Source of the DNA: Methylocystis suflitae
Lineage (GTDB): Bacteria; Pseudomonadota; Alphaproteobacteria; Rhizobiales; Beijerinckiaceae
Length of the DNA: 64,000 nt
Assembly (NCBI RefSeq): GCF_024448135.1
Contig: NZ_JAMRYX010000241.1
Span: forward strand, 1-64,000
Reading direction: 5' to 3'
The stretch's first letter is position 1. Every line of letters begins with the position of its first letter. The notes beneath the pieces were generated by a model that saw nothing but the letters and a program-made list of their open reading frames with translations, ran no database searches and had not been told where the DNA came from. This document shows positions 1 to 9,882 of this stretch, in pieces. The translations under genes were made by a program, and so were the position numbers.

Positions 1-765
<765 letters not shown>

Positions 766-1125
766 ATGTCAGCAGTCATCAGCCTGCAGGATCGCGGCAT
801 TGTCGAAATTGCCGGGGCCGACGCGACCAAATTCTTGCATAATCTCGTCACCAACTAGATCGGCCGGGAAGGGGTGTCGCGCACCAATCATCGCAGCCTC
901 GCGCGCAAACGCGTGACGCCTTACCATGTGAATGGCGTGGCCCCAGCGCCGGGAACAAAAGTCATGACGGGCGAGATCGAAATCGGCGTGGCGGGGTCGC
1001 ACAGTGGCGATCGGGGCCTAGCGTTGATCCGACTGGACAGGCTCGCCGACGCTATGGCGGCCGGAACGGTCCCGACGGCGGGCGGCGCGTCCTTGGAGTT
1101 CGCCGTGGGGCGAGCAGCGAGTTGA
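766..1125 (+). pseudogene. Decayed ygfZ/CAF17-like folate-binding protein gene
   Basis: The frame starting at 766 encodes an N-terminus ending in KFLHNLVTN, typical of YgfZ/CAF17 proteins, which help repair or mature Fe-S enzymes. It then meets an in-frame TAG at 856-858. The same frame continues with a segment resembling the YgfZ C-terminal end (RGLALIRLDRLADAMAAG, about 1017-1070) and stops at 1125. Only about 119 codons remain of a usual 280-300, so the middle has been deleted in frame and the TAG replaces what is normally an Asp codon. It stands next to Fe-S cluster genes of the nif region, which suggests it was once an accessory gene. Confidence 0.75.
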
Positions 1126-1188
1126 AGCCGACTTAAAACTGATGCGGCCACGCGGCGGCGCCAATGGCGCGACGTCGTCGGCAGGCTG

Positions 1189-1947
1189 TCATCCTTTCGA
1201 TGCTTCGCCCGCGAGACGCTCGCGGGCCGCTTCCGCGACGAGCGGATCGCTGTCGTTGATCAAATGTTCGATTTCTTCCACATTCAATCTAGTCGCGACG
1301 TAATGGCGCACACGCCAATCGACGTCATCCCTCAAATCCGACAATTGTTCGGGCGTCATCCTTTGCGCCGCTTCAAGGCGCACTTCGGCGTTCGAATCTC
1401 GACACATTCGCCCGAGCCACTGGGCGTCGATACGTTGCGCGACAATACGCCGGACTTCCACTTCCGGGTCATCGAACATCATCACCAGCAGCGCCGGCGC
1501 AACCTTCCGCGCGATCACGATTCGCACGTAATAATCCTCGTCCTGCATCATCGGCAGAAGATCTGGATCGTCGAGCAGAGTGGCGACGCGAATGCGCACT
1601 TCGCGATGCGGATCATTGCGCAATTCGCATTGATAGCGCGCAGGTAATCGCCGCACGGCTTCCCAGCGCACGGTTTCATCGGGATCCGACAATAGGCGCG
1701 GCAAGAGAAACGGATTGGCGAATTTCGCCGCTATGGCGCGCACTTCGAAATGTGGATGCGAAAGATAGCCGTCGGCGAGCTCGGGATTCCAATTGAAGAA
1801 GCGATCGATGCGCCGCGCATATCGGTCGTGTACGCAGGCTTTACGCAATTCGCACCTTCCTGCGGCCAGCAGGTCTCGATGCGCGCAGTTCGCACAATCG
1901 ATATCCATACCGCGCCAGTCGCGCGCTTCGTCGATCTCACGCGTCAT
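1189..1947 (-). CDS. LRV (leucine-rich repeat variant) protein with Cys-rich Fe-S domain
   Basis: About 252 residues. The N-terminus has four cysteines in the pattern C-x2-C...C...C, followed by an ARRIDRFF-type motif, as in the [4Fe-4S] domain of LRV proteins. The remainder is a tandem of roughly 24-residue helical repeats (DPDETVRWEAVRRL, DPHREVRIRVATLL and similar). LRV proteins are known next to nif genes in Azotobacter and others, but their exact role is not established. The chosen ATG at 1947 overlaps the end of the TPR gene by 11 nt, implying translational coupling. A longer start at 1995 lies deeper in the TPR gene and is less likely. A paralogue lies at 8685-9422. Confidence 0.85.
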   Translation of the reverse strand: MTREIDEARDWRGMDIDCANCAHRDLLAAGRCELRKACVHDRYARRIDRFFNWNPELADGYLSHPHFEVRAIAAKFANPFLLPRLLSDPDETVRWEAVRRLPARYQCELRNDPHREVRIRVATLLDDPDLLPMMQDEDYYVRIVIARKVAPALLVMMFDDPEVEVRRIVAQRIDAQWLGRMCRDSNAEVRLEAAQRMTPEQLSDLRDDVDWRVRHYVATRLNVEEIEHLINDSDPLVAEAARERLAGEASKG

Positions 1948-2470
1948 CTTCGAGGCCGATTCTGTCGAGAATGCCGAGAAGAACCTTGGCGCCAATCTTG
2001 TCCGTTGGATCGAGTTCGAGAAGCTTGGCGATTGCGACCCGGCTTTCCTCGAGCTCCCCCAAGCGCATCTGCAGATAGGCGTAGCCCTTCAAGGTAAAGA
2101 GAAAGAAGCGCGGCAGCATTTCGTCGTAGCGATCGAAAACCGCGTCCTGCGCCGAGGCGCGTCGCCAATCTCGCGGCATATTGTTTTCGCGCGCCGCCTT
2201 TTCCAGACAGCGATTGGCGATCTCCAATGCTTCTTTCAATCTGCCTTTGTAAAAGTAAAAGCGATAGAAGCCGATCAACACCGCGGCATGATCCGGGGCC
2301 CATTGTTGGGCCTGGCGCAGATAGCGCTCCGCCGTTTCAGAGTCGGCGTAGGTTTCGCTGGCGAGATGGAGAAATTCTTCGGCTTCCGGCGGCAGGCCCT
2401 CGCCAAGCAGCGCCCCGGCGAGAAGTTCCTTCTCGTCGGGGTTCAGAGCGGCATGCTCGCCATTCACCAT
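1937..2470 (-). CDS. TPR-like protein of the nif cluster
   Basis: A 177-residue, largely helical protein with tetratricopeptide-like units: residues about 25-75 (YLRQAQQWAPDHAAVLIGFY) and a C-terminal unit LFTLKGYAYLQMRLGELEES. Such repeats bind other proteins. A related protein is at 11918-12397, with similar spacing and the same LKxxxxLxLxxG C-terminal pattern. Both sit among nif genes, so a chaperone or scaffold role in nitrogenase maturation is possible but is inference. The start at 2470 lies just downstream of the iscA-like stop. Confidence 0.75.
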   Translation of the reverse strand: MVNGEHAALNPDEKELLAGALLGEGLPPEAEEFLHLASETYADSETAERYLRQAQQWAPDHAAVLIGFYRFYFYKGRLKEALEIANRCLEKAARENNMPRDWRRASAQDAVFDRYDEMLPRFFLFTLKGYAYLQMRLGELEESRVAIAKLLELDPTDKIGAKVLLGILDRIGLEDDA

Positions 2471-2481
2471 GACGCGCGCCT

Positions 2482-2820
2482 TTAATGCACATGCTCCGCC
2501 ACAGGTCCGCCGGCGCTCTTGCATGATCCCGTGTTCTTGGGATCGTGAAAGACGAGCCCGCCGCTTGAAGAGGAATCGGCGAAATCAATCGTGACGCCAT
2601 CAAGCAGCAGGCGGCTTTCGGCGGGCAGGAAGAACTTCACGCCGTCGACGACGAATTCCTGGTCGCCGGCGCGCGGCGCGGCTTCGACGTCGAAGAGCGC
2701 GCTGAGCCCCGAGCACCCGCCGGGCGACACCATCAAACGAAAGCCGCCGCCTGGATTGACGCTGAACTGGATCATTCGCCGGATGAACTTTTGTGCGGCC
2801 GGCGTAAGCGTAAATTTCAT
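2482..2820 (-). CDS. Nif-associated IscA/HesB-type Fe-S carrier
   Basis: 112 residues of the A-type carrier (HesB/IscA) fold, which transfers Fe-S clusters to client proteins. The first conserved cysteine is in SPGGCSGL. The usual C-terminal C-x-C pair is missing: near the end there is only one cysteine, in NTGSCKSAGG. The extended tail also carries HVH, which might supply a ligand. The gene lies 11 nt downstream of the ferredoxin, in the nifB operon. Confidence 0.85.
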   Translation of the reverse strand: MKFTLTPAAQKFIRRMIQFSVNPGGGFRLMVSPGGCSGLSALFDVEAAPRAGDQEFVVDGVKFFLPAESRLLLDGVTIDFADSSSSGGLVFHDPKNTGSCKSAGGPVAEHVH

Positions 2821-2831
2821 TGCAGGCCTCC

Positions 2832-3056
2832 TCAAGCCGGCGCTTGGTAACGCGGATAGGCATTGTCGATCACGCAAGTGTTGTCGACCGGACAAACGGC
2901 GGCGCATTGCGGCGCGTCGAAATGGCCGATGCACTCCGTGCATTTCTTCGGGTCGATGACGAATGTGCCGTTTTTTTCGGTGATCGCCACATTCGGGCAT
3001 TCCGGCTCGCAGGCCGAACAACTCGTGCACTGCGACGCGATGATCTTAAGCGTCAT
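2832..3056 (-). CDS. fdxN: 2[4Fe-4S] ferredoxin, FdxN-type
   Basis: 74 residues with two cluster-binding sets: C-x2-C-x2-C-x3-C near residues 10-20 ([11 protein letters not shown]) and a second set with the longer [18 protein letters not shown] spacing. This is the layout of bacterial nif-linked ferredoxins located directly downstream of nifB. It probably donates electrons to NifB or nitrogenase. A paralogue is at 9458-9652. Confidence 0.9.
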   Translation of the reverse strand: MTLKIIASQCTSCSACEPECPNVAITEKNGTFVIDPKKCTECIGHFDAPQCAAVCPVDNTCVIDNAYPRYQAPA

Positions 3057-3091
3057 GTCTTGCTCCTAAGCTTGGTTCCTTGACGCATGTC

Positions 3092-4663
3092 TCAGGCCGC
3101 GTTGATGAGCGCGCCCTGACGGATTTCAGCGTCGCCGCGCTCCTGATGTTCGATTTCGCCGCTGTTCACCTTGTCGAGATAGGCCTTGAACCAGGCGATC
3201 GCCGACTTCTCGATGAATTCATGGGCAAATTGATCGACGGGCTCGATCCCGGCCTTGATCAGGTCGTTCTTCGGGCAGCCGCCGATCTTCGCGACGAACA
3301 CCGCATGGCAGTCGTTGATGGCGCGGATAACCGTCTCCAGACTGTCCTCGTCGCCATATCCGCCCTGGCAGTAGAGATCGACGCGGCGATGTCCGACGAA
3401 TTTCGCGCCCGAGGTTGAGAGCTCGTAGACCTGGAACTCTTTAGCGTGACCGAAATGTTCGTTGATGAGGCCCGAACCCTTCGTCGCCACTGCGATCAGC
3501 AGTTTGATGTCGCTCGCCGCGCCGGCCAGCGTCGCCAACTCTTCCTGTTTCGCGGCGACCTTGGCGACGCGCTCTTCTTCGACCTTCTCCTGATAGGCCT
3601 TGCGCGACTCGAGATCGTAATCGACCTCCATCGCCATGATCTTTTCGGTGGTGAATTCGGCGCTGCGATCTTCGCCGAGCAGGCCGACCGCGTCGGCGCG
3701 GCACTGGCGGCAGTGACGCATCATATTCATCTCGCCTTCGCAGCTGTCCTGCAGCGCCTTCAGCTCTTGCGCCGACGGACCGCGCTGGCCGTTGAGGCCG
3801 AACACCGTGCCGTGCTCCGGAGCCGAGATCAGCGGCATGATATTGTGCAGGAACGCGCCGCGAGATTTGACGGCCTTGTTCACTTCGACGAGGTGCTTGT
3901 CGTTGATGCCGGGGATCATCACCGAATTCACCTTGCACAGAATGCCGCGCTCGGTGAGCATTTCCAGGCCCTGCAGCTGCCGGTCGGTGAGAAGCTTCGC
4001 CGCTTCGACGCCGGTGTAGCGCTTATGCTTCCAGAACACCCAGGGATAGATCTTCGCGCCGACTTCTGGATCAACCATGTTGATGGTGATCGTGACGTGA
4101 TCGACGTTGTAGCCGGCGATCGTGTCGACGTGATCCGGCAAGGCCAGGCCATTTGTCGACAGGCAGAGCTTGATATCCGGCGCGGTGCGCGAGATCAGAT
4201 CGAATGTCTTGAAGGTTTTTTCCGGATTGGCGAGCGGATCGCCCGGGCCGGCGATGCCCAGAACCGTCATTTGCGGAATGGTCGAGGCGACGGCCAAAAC
4301 TTTCTTCGCGGCCTGCTCGGGGGTCAGCTTCTCGCTGACGACGCCGGGACGCGATTCATTGGCGCAATCATATTTGCGGTTGCAATAGTTGCACTGGATG
4401 TTGCAAGCGGGCGCGACGGCGACGTGCATGCGCGCATAATGGTGGTGCGCCTCTTCGCTGTAGCAGGGATGGTTCTTGACCTTCTCCCAAATCTCCGTCG
4501 GCAGGTCGCCCTCGCCGGCGCCCGAACCGCAGCTCGCCTTGCCGCTGCCGCCCGACGTGCCGCAACCCTTGTGCTCGGCGATCTTCTGCATCACGTCGCC
4601 CATGGCGACCGCCGCGTTCACCCCTTCAGCTGCCTCCGCCGTTCCCACATCCAGAGACGTCAT
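3092..4663 (-). CDS. nifB: FeMo-cofactor biosynthesis protein NifB
   Basis: 523 residues. NifB is the radical SAM enzyme that fuses two [4Fe-4S] clusters with carbon insertion to make NifB-co, the precursor of FeMo-co. The SAM cluster motif CNIQCNYC is at residues 87-94. A glycine- and cysteine-rich N-terminal segment (HKGCGTSGG) precedes it, and a NifX/NafY-like cofactor-binding domain (about 390-500, with HFGHAKEF) follows. The ATG at 4663 has an AGGAAG ribosome site; an in-frame codon 30 residues upstream is not supported. It heads the operon nifB-fdxN-iscA-TPR-LRV. Confidence 0.97.
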   Translation of the reverse strand: MTSLDVGTAEAAEGVNAAVAMGDVMQKIAEHKGCGTSGGSGKASCGSGAGEGDLPTEIWEKVKNHPCYSEEAHHHYARMHVAVAPACNIQCNYCNRKYDCANESRPGVVSEKLTPEQAAKKVLAVASTIPQMTVLGIAGPGDPLANPEKTFKTFDLISRTAPDIKLCLSTNGLALPDHVDTIAGYNVDHVTITINMVDPEVGAKIYPWVFWKHKRYTGVEAAKLLTDRQLQGLEMLTERGILCKVNSVMIPGINDKHLVEVNKAVKSRGAFLHNIMPLISAPEHGTVFGLNGQRGPSAQELKALQDSCEGEMNMMRHCRQCRADAVGLLGEDRSAEFTTEKIMAMEVDYDLESRKAYQEKVEEERVAKVAAKQEELATLAGAASDIKLLIAVATKGSGLINEHFGHAKEFQVYELSTSGAKFVGHRRVDLYCQGGYGDEDSLETVIRAINDCHAVFVAKIGGCPKNDLIKAGIEPVDQFAHEFIEKSAIAWFKAYLDKVNSGEIEHQERGDAEIRQGALINAA

Positions 4664-4746
4664 GGCTTTGCTTCCTTCTGTCGCTGCAAAGTCGCCCGCC
4701 GACTCTCGGCTGAGACGGACCGATGCATCAGTTTGTCGAAGGGATC

Positions 4747-4761
4747 GCAACAACCATGCCA
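4747..4761 (-). promoter_or_regulatory. Sigma-54 (-24/-12) promoter of nifB
   Basis: The minus strand reads TGGCATGGTTGTTGC, with correct 10-nt spacing between GG and GC. The predicted start point is near 4735, about 72 nt before the nifB ATG. Confidence 0.85.
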
Positions 4762-4815
4762 GCGCCTAGACAGCCGATTCACTTTATAAATCAGTTGTGT
4801 AACGTGAACCAACAA

Positions 4816-4831
4816 TGTAAATATTCAAACA
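4816..4831. promoter_or_regulatory. NifA upstream activator sequence of nifB (proximal)
   Basis: Exact TGT-N10-ACA about 88 nt upstream of the predicted nifB start point, in an AT-rich stretch. Confidence 0.75.
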
Positions 4832-4858
4832 CGTCCCGACATTCTGTGTGGCGACACT

Positions 4859-4874
4859 TGTTACAGATTCAACA
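4859..4874. promoter_or_regulatory. NifA upstream activator sequence of nifB (distal)
   Basis: A second exact TGT-N10-ACA 43 bp from the first, about four helical turns away. The remaining bases to the sufD stop near 5070 show no gene. Confidence 0.7.
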
Positions 4875-5069
4875 TCGTGGACAGGTTCGGATGCGCTTGG
4901 CGGCTCATGCGCTCAGACGCGCATCTGCCGCGTTATCCGTGTGGAGGCTTTTGCGCCGACGCCGCATTGTCCAGATAGACGAGCGGCTACCGTGGATCTT
5001 TACATCCAAATCGGAACGTCACGACGCGACCGAGCGACGTCATGGAGGCGTCGCTCACAGCTTGTGGGA

Positions 5070-6395
5070 TCATTGCGTTCTCAGCCGCTCGGAAACGAGC
5101 GCCGATAGAGCGTCTCGAACGCTGCGATTCTCCACGGCGTCGATCACTTCCCCGACGAAGGCTTCCGTCAGCAGCGATTGGGCTTCCGCTTGGGGAATCC
5201 CGCGCGCCATCAGATAGAAAATCAAGTTCTCGTCCAGCGCGCCGACGGTCGAGCCATGCGCGCATTGCACGTCGTCGGCGAAAATTTCCAGCTCCGGCTT
5301 GCAGTTGGCCTGCGCCCCTTCGGACAACAACAGGGTACGGGCCATCATGCGCGCGTCAGTCTTTTGCGCGCCGGGCCGAACCAGGATCTTCCCCTGAAAC
5401 ACCGCCTGCGACGAGTCGTCCAGCACGGATTTGAACAACGCCTTGCTTTCCGAACGTTCCGCCGCATGATCGAGGAACAAGGTCGCGTCGGCGTGCTCCT
5501 TGCCCTTCAATATATTCGCCCCACGCATGGCGGCGTGGGCTCCTGGACCGTTGATGTTGATGAAGGACTGGTTGCGCAACACGGCGCCGCCGAGATTGAG
5601 TCCGAAATCACTCAGCAGGGCGCCGGCGGCGAGCGAGGCGACAAAGGTCGAGACATGCATCGCTGCGGCGCCTTCGTGGCTGATCTTGAGCCGCTCCAGC
5701 GACGCGCCCTCTTCCAGCACAACCTCGGTCGCGGCGTTCACATGGTATTCCTGCGCCGTTTCGCCCTCGAAGCTCTCGATCAGAGTCGCCCGCGCGCCTT
5801 TTTCAACGATGACCAGCGAACGCAGGAAATAGGTCGCCGGCTGCGCGCCCGCCACGAAAACCAATTGTATCGGTCTGTCCACGCATACGCCGGCGCCAAC
5901 GCGAATGACGACGCCTTCGCCCATGAAGGCGGTGTTGAGGGCGAAGGCCGGATCGTCGACCTCGCCCACATTCCCAATCTGCGTCATCGCCGCGGCGTCG
6001 CCCTTGGCCAAGGCCTCCGACAACGACATCACGCTCAGCCCTGCTTCCAGATCGGCGAGATCGGAAAGCGCTGGAGCGAAATAGCCGCCGACGAAGACGA
6101 CGCGCCGCGACGCGACGCCCGTAAGCGTCGCCGCATTCCGGGCGTGTTGCTTCGCGCTTTCTTCCGGCGGCGCGGCCAGGGGCTTCACGTCGCGCAACAG
6201 CGCGCGCAAGTCCGTGTATTTCCACGCCTCGTCCCGTCGGTTGGGCAGGCCCGTCTTGGAAAAGGCGTCGAAGGCGGCGGTGCGCAGCTTGGCAAGTTGC
6301 GGCGCGCCGGCGCTTTGCTGCATGGCGAAGATTTCCGCCAGCCGCGCCTCGGCGTCGGTGAGTTTGCGCGCGGGAGTGGTCGGTGCGTTGCCCAT
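5070..6395 (-). CDS. sufD: Fe-S assembly scaffold subunit SufD
   Basis: 441 residues, usual length for SufD, the partner of SufB and SufC in the SufBC2D complex that assembles Fe-S clusters. The C-terminal beta-helix core includes GKILVRPGAQKTDA and the end region RGIPQAEAQSLLTEAFVGE, both typical of the SufB/D family. It lies 3 nt downstream of sufC in the order sufB-sufC-sufD, inside the nif region and downstream of nifA, a ferredoxin and an LRV gene. Confidence 0.95.
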   Translation of the reverse strand: MGNAPTTPARKLTDAEARLAEIFAMQQSAGAPQLAKLRTAAFDAFSKTGLPNRRDEAWKYTDLRALLRDVKPLAAPPEESAKQHARNAATLTGVASRRVVFVGGYFAPALSDLADLEAGLSVMSLSEALAKGDAAAMTQIGNVGEVDDPAFALNTAFMGEGVVIRVGAGVCVDRPIQLVFVAGAQPATYFLRSLVIVEKGARATLIESFEGETAQEYHVNAATEVVLEEGASLERLKISHEGAAAMHVSTFVASLAAGALLSDFGLNLGGAVLRNQSFININGPGAHAAMRGANILKGKEHADATLFLDHAAERSESKALFKSVLDDSSQAVFQGKILVRPGAQKTDARMMARTLLLSEGAQANCKPELEIFADDVQCAHGSTVGALDENLIFYLMARGIPQAEAQSLLTEAFVGEVIDAVENRSVRDALSALVSERLRTQ

Positions 6396-6398
6396 GAC

Positions 6399-7157
6399 TT
6401 AAGCCGCCTCGCTTTGGTAGCGCGCGTAGCCCGTTTCCTCGAGCTCCAGGGCAAGCTCCTTCCCGCCGGTCCGCACGATGCGGCCGGCCGATTGCACATG
6501 AACGACGTCCGGCGTGATGTAATCGAGCAGCCGCTGGTAATGGGTGATCACAACGATGCCGCGGTCCTTCGAGCGCAATTGATTGACGCCGTTGGAGACG
6601 ACTTTCAGCGCGTCGATGTCGAGCCCCGAGTCGGTCTCGTCCAGGATGCACAGCTTGGGTTCGAGCAGCATCATCTGCAGCGTTTCGGCGCGCTTCTTCT
6701 CACCGCCGGAAAAGCCGACGTTGACCGGACGCCGCAGCATCTCCATGTCCATGTCGAGAATCTTGGCGAGTTCCTTGACGCGCTTGATCATGTCGGGCGA
6801 AGACATTTCCTCCTCGCCGCGCTTTTTGCGCTGCGCGTTGAGTGCGGCGCGCAAAAAGGTCATCGTCGCGACGCCCGGCACCTCCAGCGGATATTGAAAG
6901 GCGAGGAACAGCCCGGCCGCGGCGCGCTCATCGACGCTCATCTGCGACAGATCGGCGCCCGCGAGCAGCGCCTGTCCCTCGGTGATTTTATAGCCGGGCC
7001 GGCCGGAGAGCACGTAGGACAGCGTCGATTTGCCCGAGCCGTTCGGCCCCATGATCGCATGCACCTCGCCCGCCTTCACGGTGAGGTCATAACCGTTCAG
7101 GATCTGCTTGCCGGCTATCTCGGCCTTGAGGTCGCGAATTTCCAGTAGCGCCGTCAT
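6399..7157 (-). CDS. sufC: Fe-S assembly ATPase SufC
   Basis: 252-residue ABC-type ATPase that drives shape changes of the SufBD scaffold. Walker A GPNGSGKST is near residue 38, the signature FSGGEKKR near 150 and Walker B LCILDETDSGLD near 170; the ETDSGLD form is specific to SufC. It follows sufB after 27 nt. Confidence 0.97.
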   Translation of the reverse strand: MTALLEIRDLKAEIAGKQILNGYDLTVKAGEVHAIMGPNGSGKSTLSYVLSGRPGYKITEGQALLAGADLSQMSVDERAAAGLFLAFQYPLEVPGVATMTFLRAALNAQRKKRGEEEMSSPDMIKRVKELAKILDMDMEMLRRPVNVGFSGGEKKRAETLQMMLLEPKLCILDETDSGLDIDALKVVSNGVNQLRSKDRGIVVITHYQRLLDYITPDVVHVQSAGRIVRTGGKELALELEETGYARYQSEAA

Positions 7158-7184
7158 TCCACCACTCCCAAATCTATAGAGGCG

Positions 7185-8672
7185 TCAGCCGACGCTGCCT
7201 TCGAGACTGACCGAGATCAGCTTTTGCGCTTCGACCGCGAATTCCATCGGCAGTTGCTGCAACACGTCACGCACGAAGCCATTGACCACCAGCGCAGTCG
7301 CATCTTCCTGCGATAAGCCACGCTGCATGCAGTAGAACAAAACGTCCTCCGAGATTTTCGAAGTCGTCGCCTCGTGTTCGAACACGCAGGAGGGGTTCTT
7401 CGCTTCGATGTAGGGAATCGTGTGCGCGCTGCAGGCGTCGCCGATGAGCAGCGAGTCGCAATTGGTGAAATTGCGGGCGCCCTCCGCCTTGCGATGCGCC
7501 GAGACGAGGCCTCGATAGGCGTTCGACGAGCGGCCGGCGGAAATGCCCTTCGAGATGATGCGGCTCGTCGTGCCCTTGCCGAGATGGATCATCTTGGTGC
7601 CGGAGTCGACCTGCTGGCGACCGTTGGAGATCGCGATGGAATAGAATTCGCCGCGCGAATTATCGCCGCGCAACACGCAGCTCGGATATTTCCAGGTGAT
7701 CGCCGAACCGGTCTCGACCTGCGTCCAGCTGATCTTCGAATTGGCGCCGCGGCAATCGCCGCGCTTTGTCACGAAATTATAGATTCCGCCCTTGCCGTTC
7801 TCGTCGCCCGGATACCAATTCTGCACGGTTGAATATTTGATCTCGGCGTCGTCGAGCGCCACGAGCTCGACCACCGCGGCGTGCAACTGGTTTTCGTCGC
7901 GCTTGGGCGCTGTGCAGCCTTCGAGATAGCTGACGTAGGACCCGCGGTCGGCGATGATGAGCGTCCGCTCGAACTGTCCGGTGTTCTTTTCGTTGATGCG
8001 GAAATAGGTCGACAATTCCATCGGGCAGCGCACGCCGGGCGGGATGTAGACGAAGGAACCGTCCGAAAACACCGCGCTGTTGAGCGTCGCAAAATAATTA
8101 TCAGAGGTCGGCACCACGGTGCCGAGATATTTGCGCACCAGCTCGGGATGCTCGCGCAGCGCCTCCGAGATCGGGCAGAAGATCACGCCCGACTTCTTCA
8201 ACTCCTCTTTGAACGTCGTCGCGACGGAGACCGAGTCGAACACCGCATCGACCGCGACGCGCGGGCGCTCTTCGCCCTCCGGTCGTTCGACCCCGGCGAG
8301 AATTTCGCGCTCATGCAGCGGAATGCCGAGCTTTTCGTATGTGCGCAGCAGCTCCGGGTCCACTTCGTCGAGCGATTTCGGACCAGCCGTCGATTTCGGC
8401 GCCGCGTAATAATAGAGATCCTGATAGTCGATCGCCGGGTAGTCAACGCGCGCCCATTTCGGCTCGGTCATCGTCAGCCAGCGACGATAGGCTTCGAGCC
8501 GCCATTCGAGCATCCATTCCGGCTCGTCCTTCTTCGCTGAAATGAAGCGGATCACCTCTTCGGAAAGACCCTTCGGGGCAAGGTCGGATTCGATGTCGGT
8601 GATGAAGCCGTATTTGTATTGATCAGCGCCGACACGGCGAACCTGTTCAACTGTCTCTTCCACCGCCGCCAT
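7185..8672 (-). CDS. sufB: Fe-S assembly scaffold subunit SufB
   Basis: 495 residues, full length. SufB is the subunit on which clusters are built. The C-terminal part shows [18 protein letters not shown], containing the conserved cysteine involved in sulfur transfer, and the helix region [25 protein letters not shown] ribosome site precedes the ATG. No sufS, sufE or sufT is next to it, so sulfur would have to come from a desulfurase elsewhere, perhaps NifS. The gene lies 12 nt after the LRV gene, consistent with one transcript from the nifA side. Confidence 0.97.
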   Translation of the reverse strand: MAAVEETVEQVRRVGADQYKYGFITDIESDLAPKGLSEEVIRFISAKKDEPEWMLEWRLEAYRRWLTMTEPKWARVDYPAIDYQDLYYYAAPKSTAGPKSLDEVDPELLRTYEKLGIPLHEREILAGVERPEGEERPRVAVDAVFDSVSVATTFKEELKKSGVIFCPISEALREHPELVRKYLGTVVPTSDNYFATLNSAVFSDGSFVYIPPGVRCPMELSTYFRINEKNTGQFERTLIIADRGSYVSYLEGCTAPKRDENQLHAAVVELVALDDAEIKYSTVQNWYPGDENGKGGIYNFVTKRGDCRGANSKISWTQVETGSAITWKYPSCVLRGDNSRGEFYSIAISNGRQQVDSGTKMIHLGKGTTSRIISKGISAGRSSNAYRGLVSAHRKAEGARNFTNCDSLLIGDACSAHTIPYIEAKNPSCVFEHEATTSKISEDVLFYCMQRGLSQEDATALVVNGFVRDVLQQLPMEFAVEAQKLISVSLEGSVG

Positions 8673-8684
8673 TTCGCTCTCCGT

Positions 8685-9422
8685 TCACTGTTGCGCTTCG
8701 TCCAGGCGCGCCTGGACGAGGCGCCTCACTTCCGGATCAGGATCGTCGCGCAGACGCGCCAGCAATTCCGTCCCACATCGCTCCGCCACCAGGAAGCGGA
8801 CTCGTAAATCATCGTCGGCGACGAGCAGCCCCAGCTGCGCCGGCGCCAGACGCTCTGCAATAATCATGCGCACGCGCGGTTCGGGATCGCGCGCCATGGC
8901 CGGGAGCTTGTCGAGCGCAATCCGGCGCGCCGCTTCGCATCGCACCTGCGGGTCGTCATCATTCGTCGCGCCGGCGAGGATTTCCGGAGGCGCGCGACGG
9001 GCGGCGATCAGACGCACGCCGCTGTCCTCATCGAAAAGCAGCCTCACGAGGCCAGCGCCCTCGACGCGCTGAGCCATGGCCATGCGCACCTTACGGTCCG
9101 GATCGCCGATCAATTTTTCAGCGAGACGCAACGGCAAACGTTGCGCCACCATCGCTCTAACGTCCGGCTCCTCGTCATCGATCAGCGCGCGCAACTGAAA
9201 GACGCTCGCATATTTCACCGCGCCGACGCGCAGTTCAAAATAGGGATGATCGAGATATTTCGCAGATTCCTGCGGACTCGCGGCGAAGAACCTGTCTATG
9301 CGGCGGGCCCTTCGGTCGCGCACGCAAATCTGGCCGAGATCGCAAAGGCCTTTCTCGCGAATCTCCACATGCGGACAATCGCGGCAGGACAGGAAGTTTC
9401 CAAGCCAGTCGACTGCGTCCAT
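8685..9422 (-). CDS. LRV protein with Cys-rich Fe-S domain (second copy)
   Basis: About 245 residues, a paralogue of the 1189-1947 protein. The N-terminal four-cysteine domain (CRDCPH...CDLGQIC) is followed by RARRIDRFF and then helical LRV repeats such as DPDRKVRMAMAQRV and DPQVRCEAARRI. The role of LRV proteins in nitrogen fixation is unknown. I chose the ATG at 9422, which gives an N-terminus like the paralogue; a GTG at 9449 and an ATG at 9431 are alternatives. It sits between a ferredoxin gene and sufB. Confidence 0.83.
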   Translation of the reverse strand: MDAVDWLGNFLSCRDCPHVEIREKGLCDLGQICVRDRRARRIDRFFAASPQESAKYLDHPYFELRVGAVKYASVFQLRALIDDEEPDVRAMVAQRLPLRLAEKLIGDPDRKVRMAMAQRVEGAGLVRLLFDEDSGVRLIAARRAPPEILAGATNDDDPQVRCEAARRIALDKLPAMARDPEPRVRMIIAERLAPAQLGLLVADDDLRVRFLVAERCGTELLARLRDDPDPEVRRLVQARLDEAQQ

Positions 9423-9457
9423 GCGATGCATCGCCCCGCTCGGCCGCACTTATAGCG

Positions 9458-9652
9458 CTATGCCGGCACGCATGTGTTTTCGACAGGGCAGACGACCGCA
9501 CATTGCGGCTTGTCAAAATGCCCCTCGCACTCAGTGCATTTCTTCGGGTCGATGATGTACATGTCGTTCTTGAGGCGGATCGCCGCATTCGGACATTCGA
9601 ATTCGCAAGCCCCGCAGACCGTGCATTGTGAGGCGATAATTTTGTACGCCAT
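9458..9652 (-). CDS. 2[4Fe-4S] ferredoxin (second FdxN-like copy)
   Basis: 64 residues with [11 protein letters not shown] and [18 protein letters not shown], the same two-cluster layout as the 2832-3056 ferredoxin. The ATG at 9652 has GAGGA at good spacing. It is the first gene after nifA and probably carries electrons for Fe-S or nitrogenase metabolism. The 230-nt gap from nifA suggests its own promoter. Confidence 0.9.
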   Translation of the reverse strand: MAYKIIASQCTVCGACEFECPNAAIRLKNDMYIIDPKKCTECEGHFDKPQCAVVCPVENTCVPA

Positions 9653-9852
9653 GTCGCGATTCCTCATGGATTCACTGCAAGCTTCTCCGCTCCCATCAAA
9701 TCGCATGCCAGTCGCGAACCACGCCCATTCGCCGCCAGCGGCAAGCCGTGGAATGAAAGCAGATAATCGCATGCGCGCCTGCAAGCTCACGCGCCAAGGC
9801 CGGTCTGCTTTGTCCGCCTCCAGGGGTCGCTCGGCCGCATGAACTGAACAAA

Positions 9853-9868
9853 TGTTCTAAATGCGACA
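9853..9868. promoter_or_regulatory. Possible NifA site upstream of the second ferredoxin
   Basis: Exact TGT-N10-ACA in the gap between nifA and the ferredoxin. It overlaps a short GAACA-N2-TGTTC inverted repeat. Only weak -24/-12 matches with the right GG-N10-GC spacing are present downstream, for example at 9707-9721 on the minus strand. Confidence 0.4.
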
Positions 9869-9882
9869 ATCGCCGGGTGCGG

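Noticed and set aside
3446-4789. 447-codon frame antisense to nifB
   Set aside because: It is a high-GC shadow of nifB, rich in Arg, His and Ala without any domain.
5178-7148. Very long open frame antisense to sufD and sufC
   Set aside because: It mirrors the codon bias of the real sufC and sufD genes on the other strand; Arg-, His- and Gln-rich composition is typical of such shadows.
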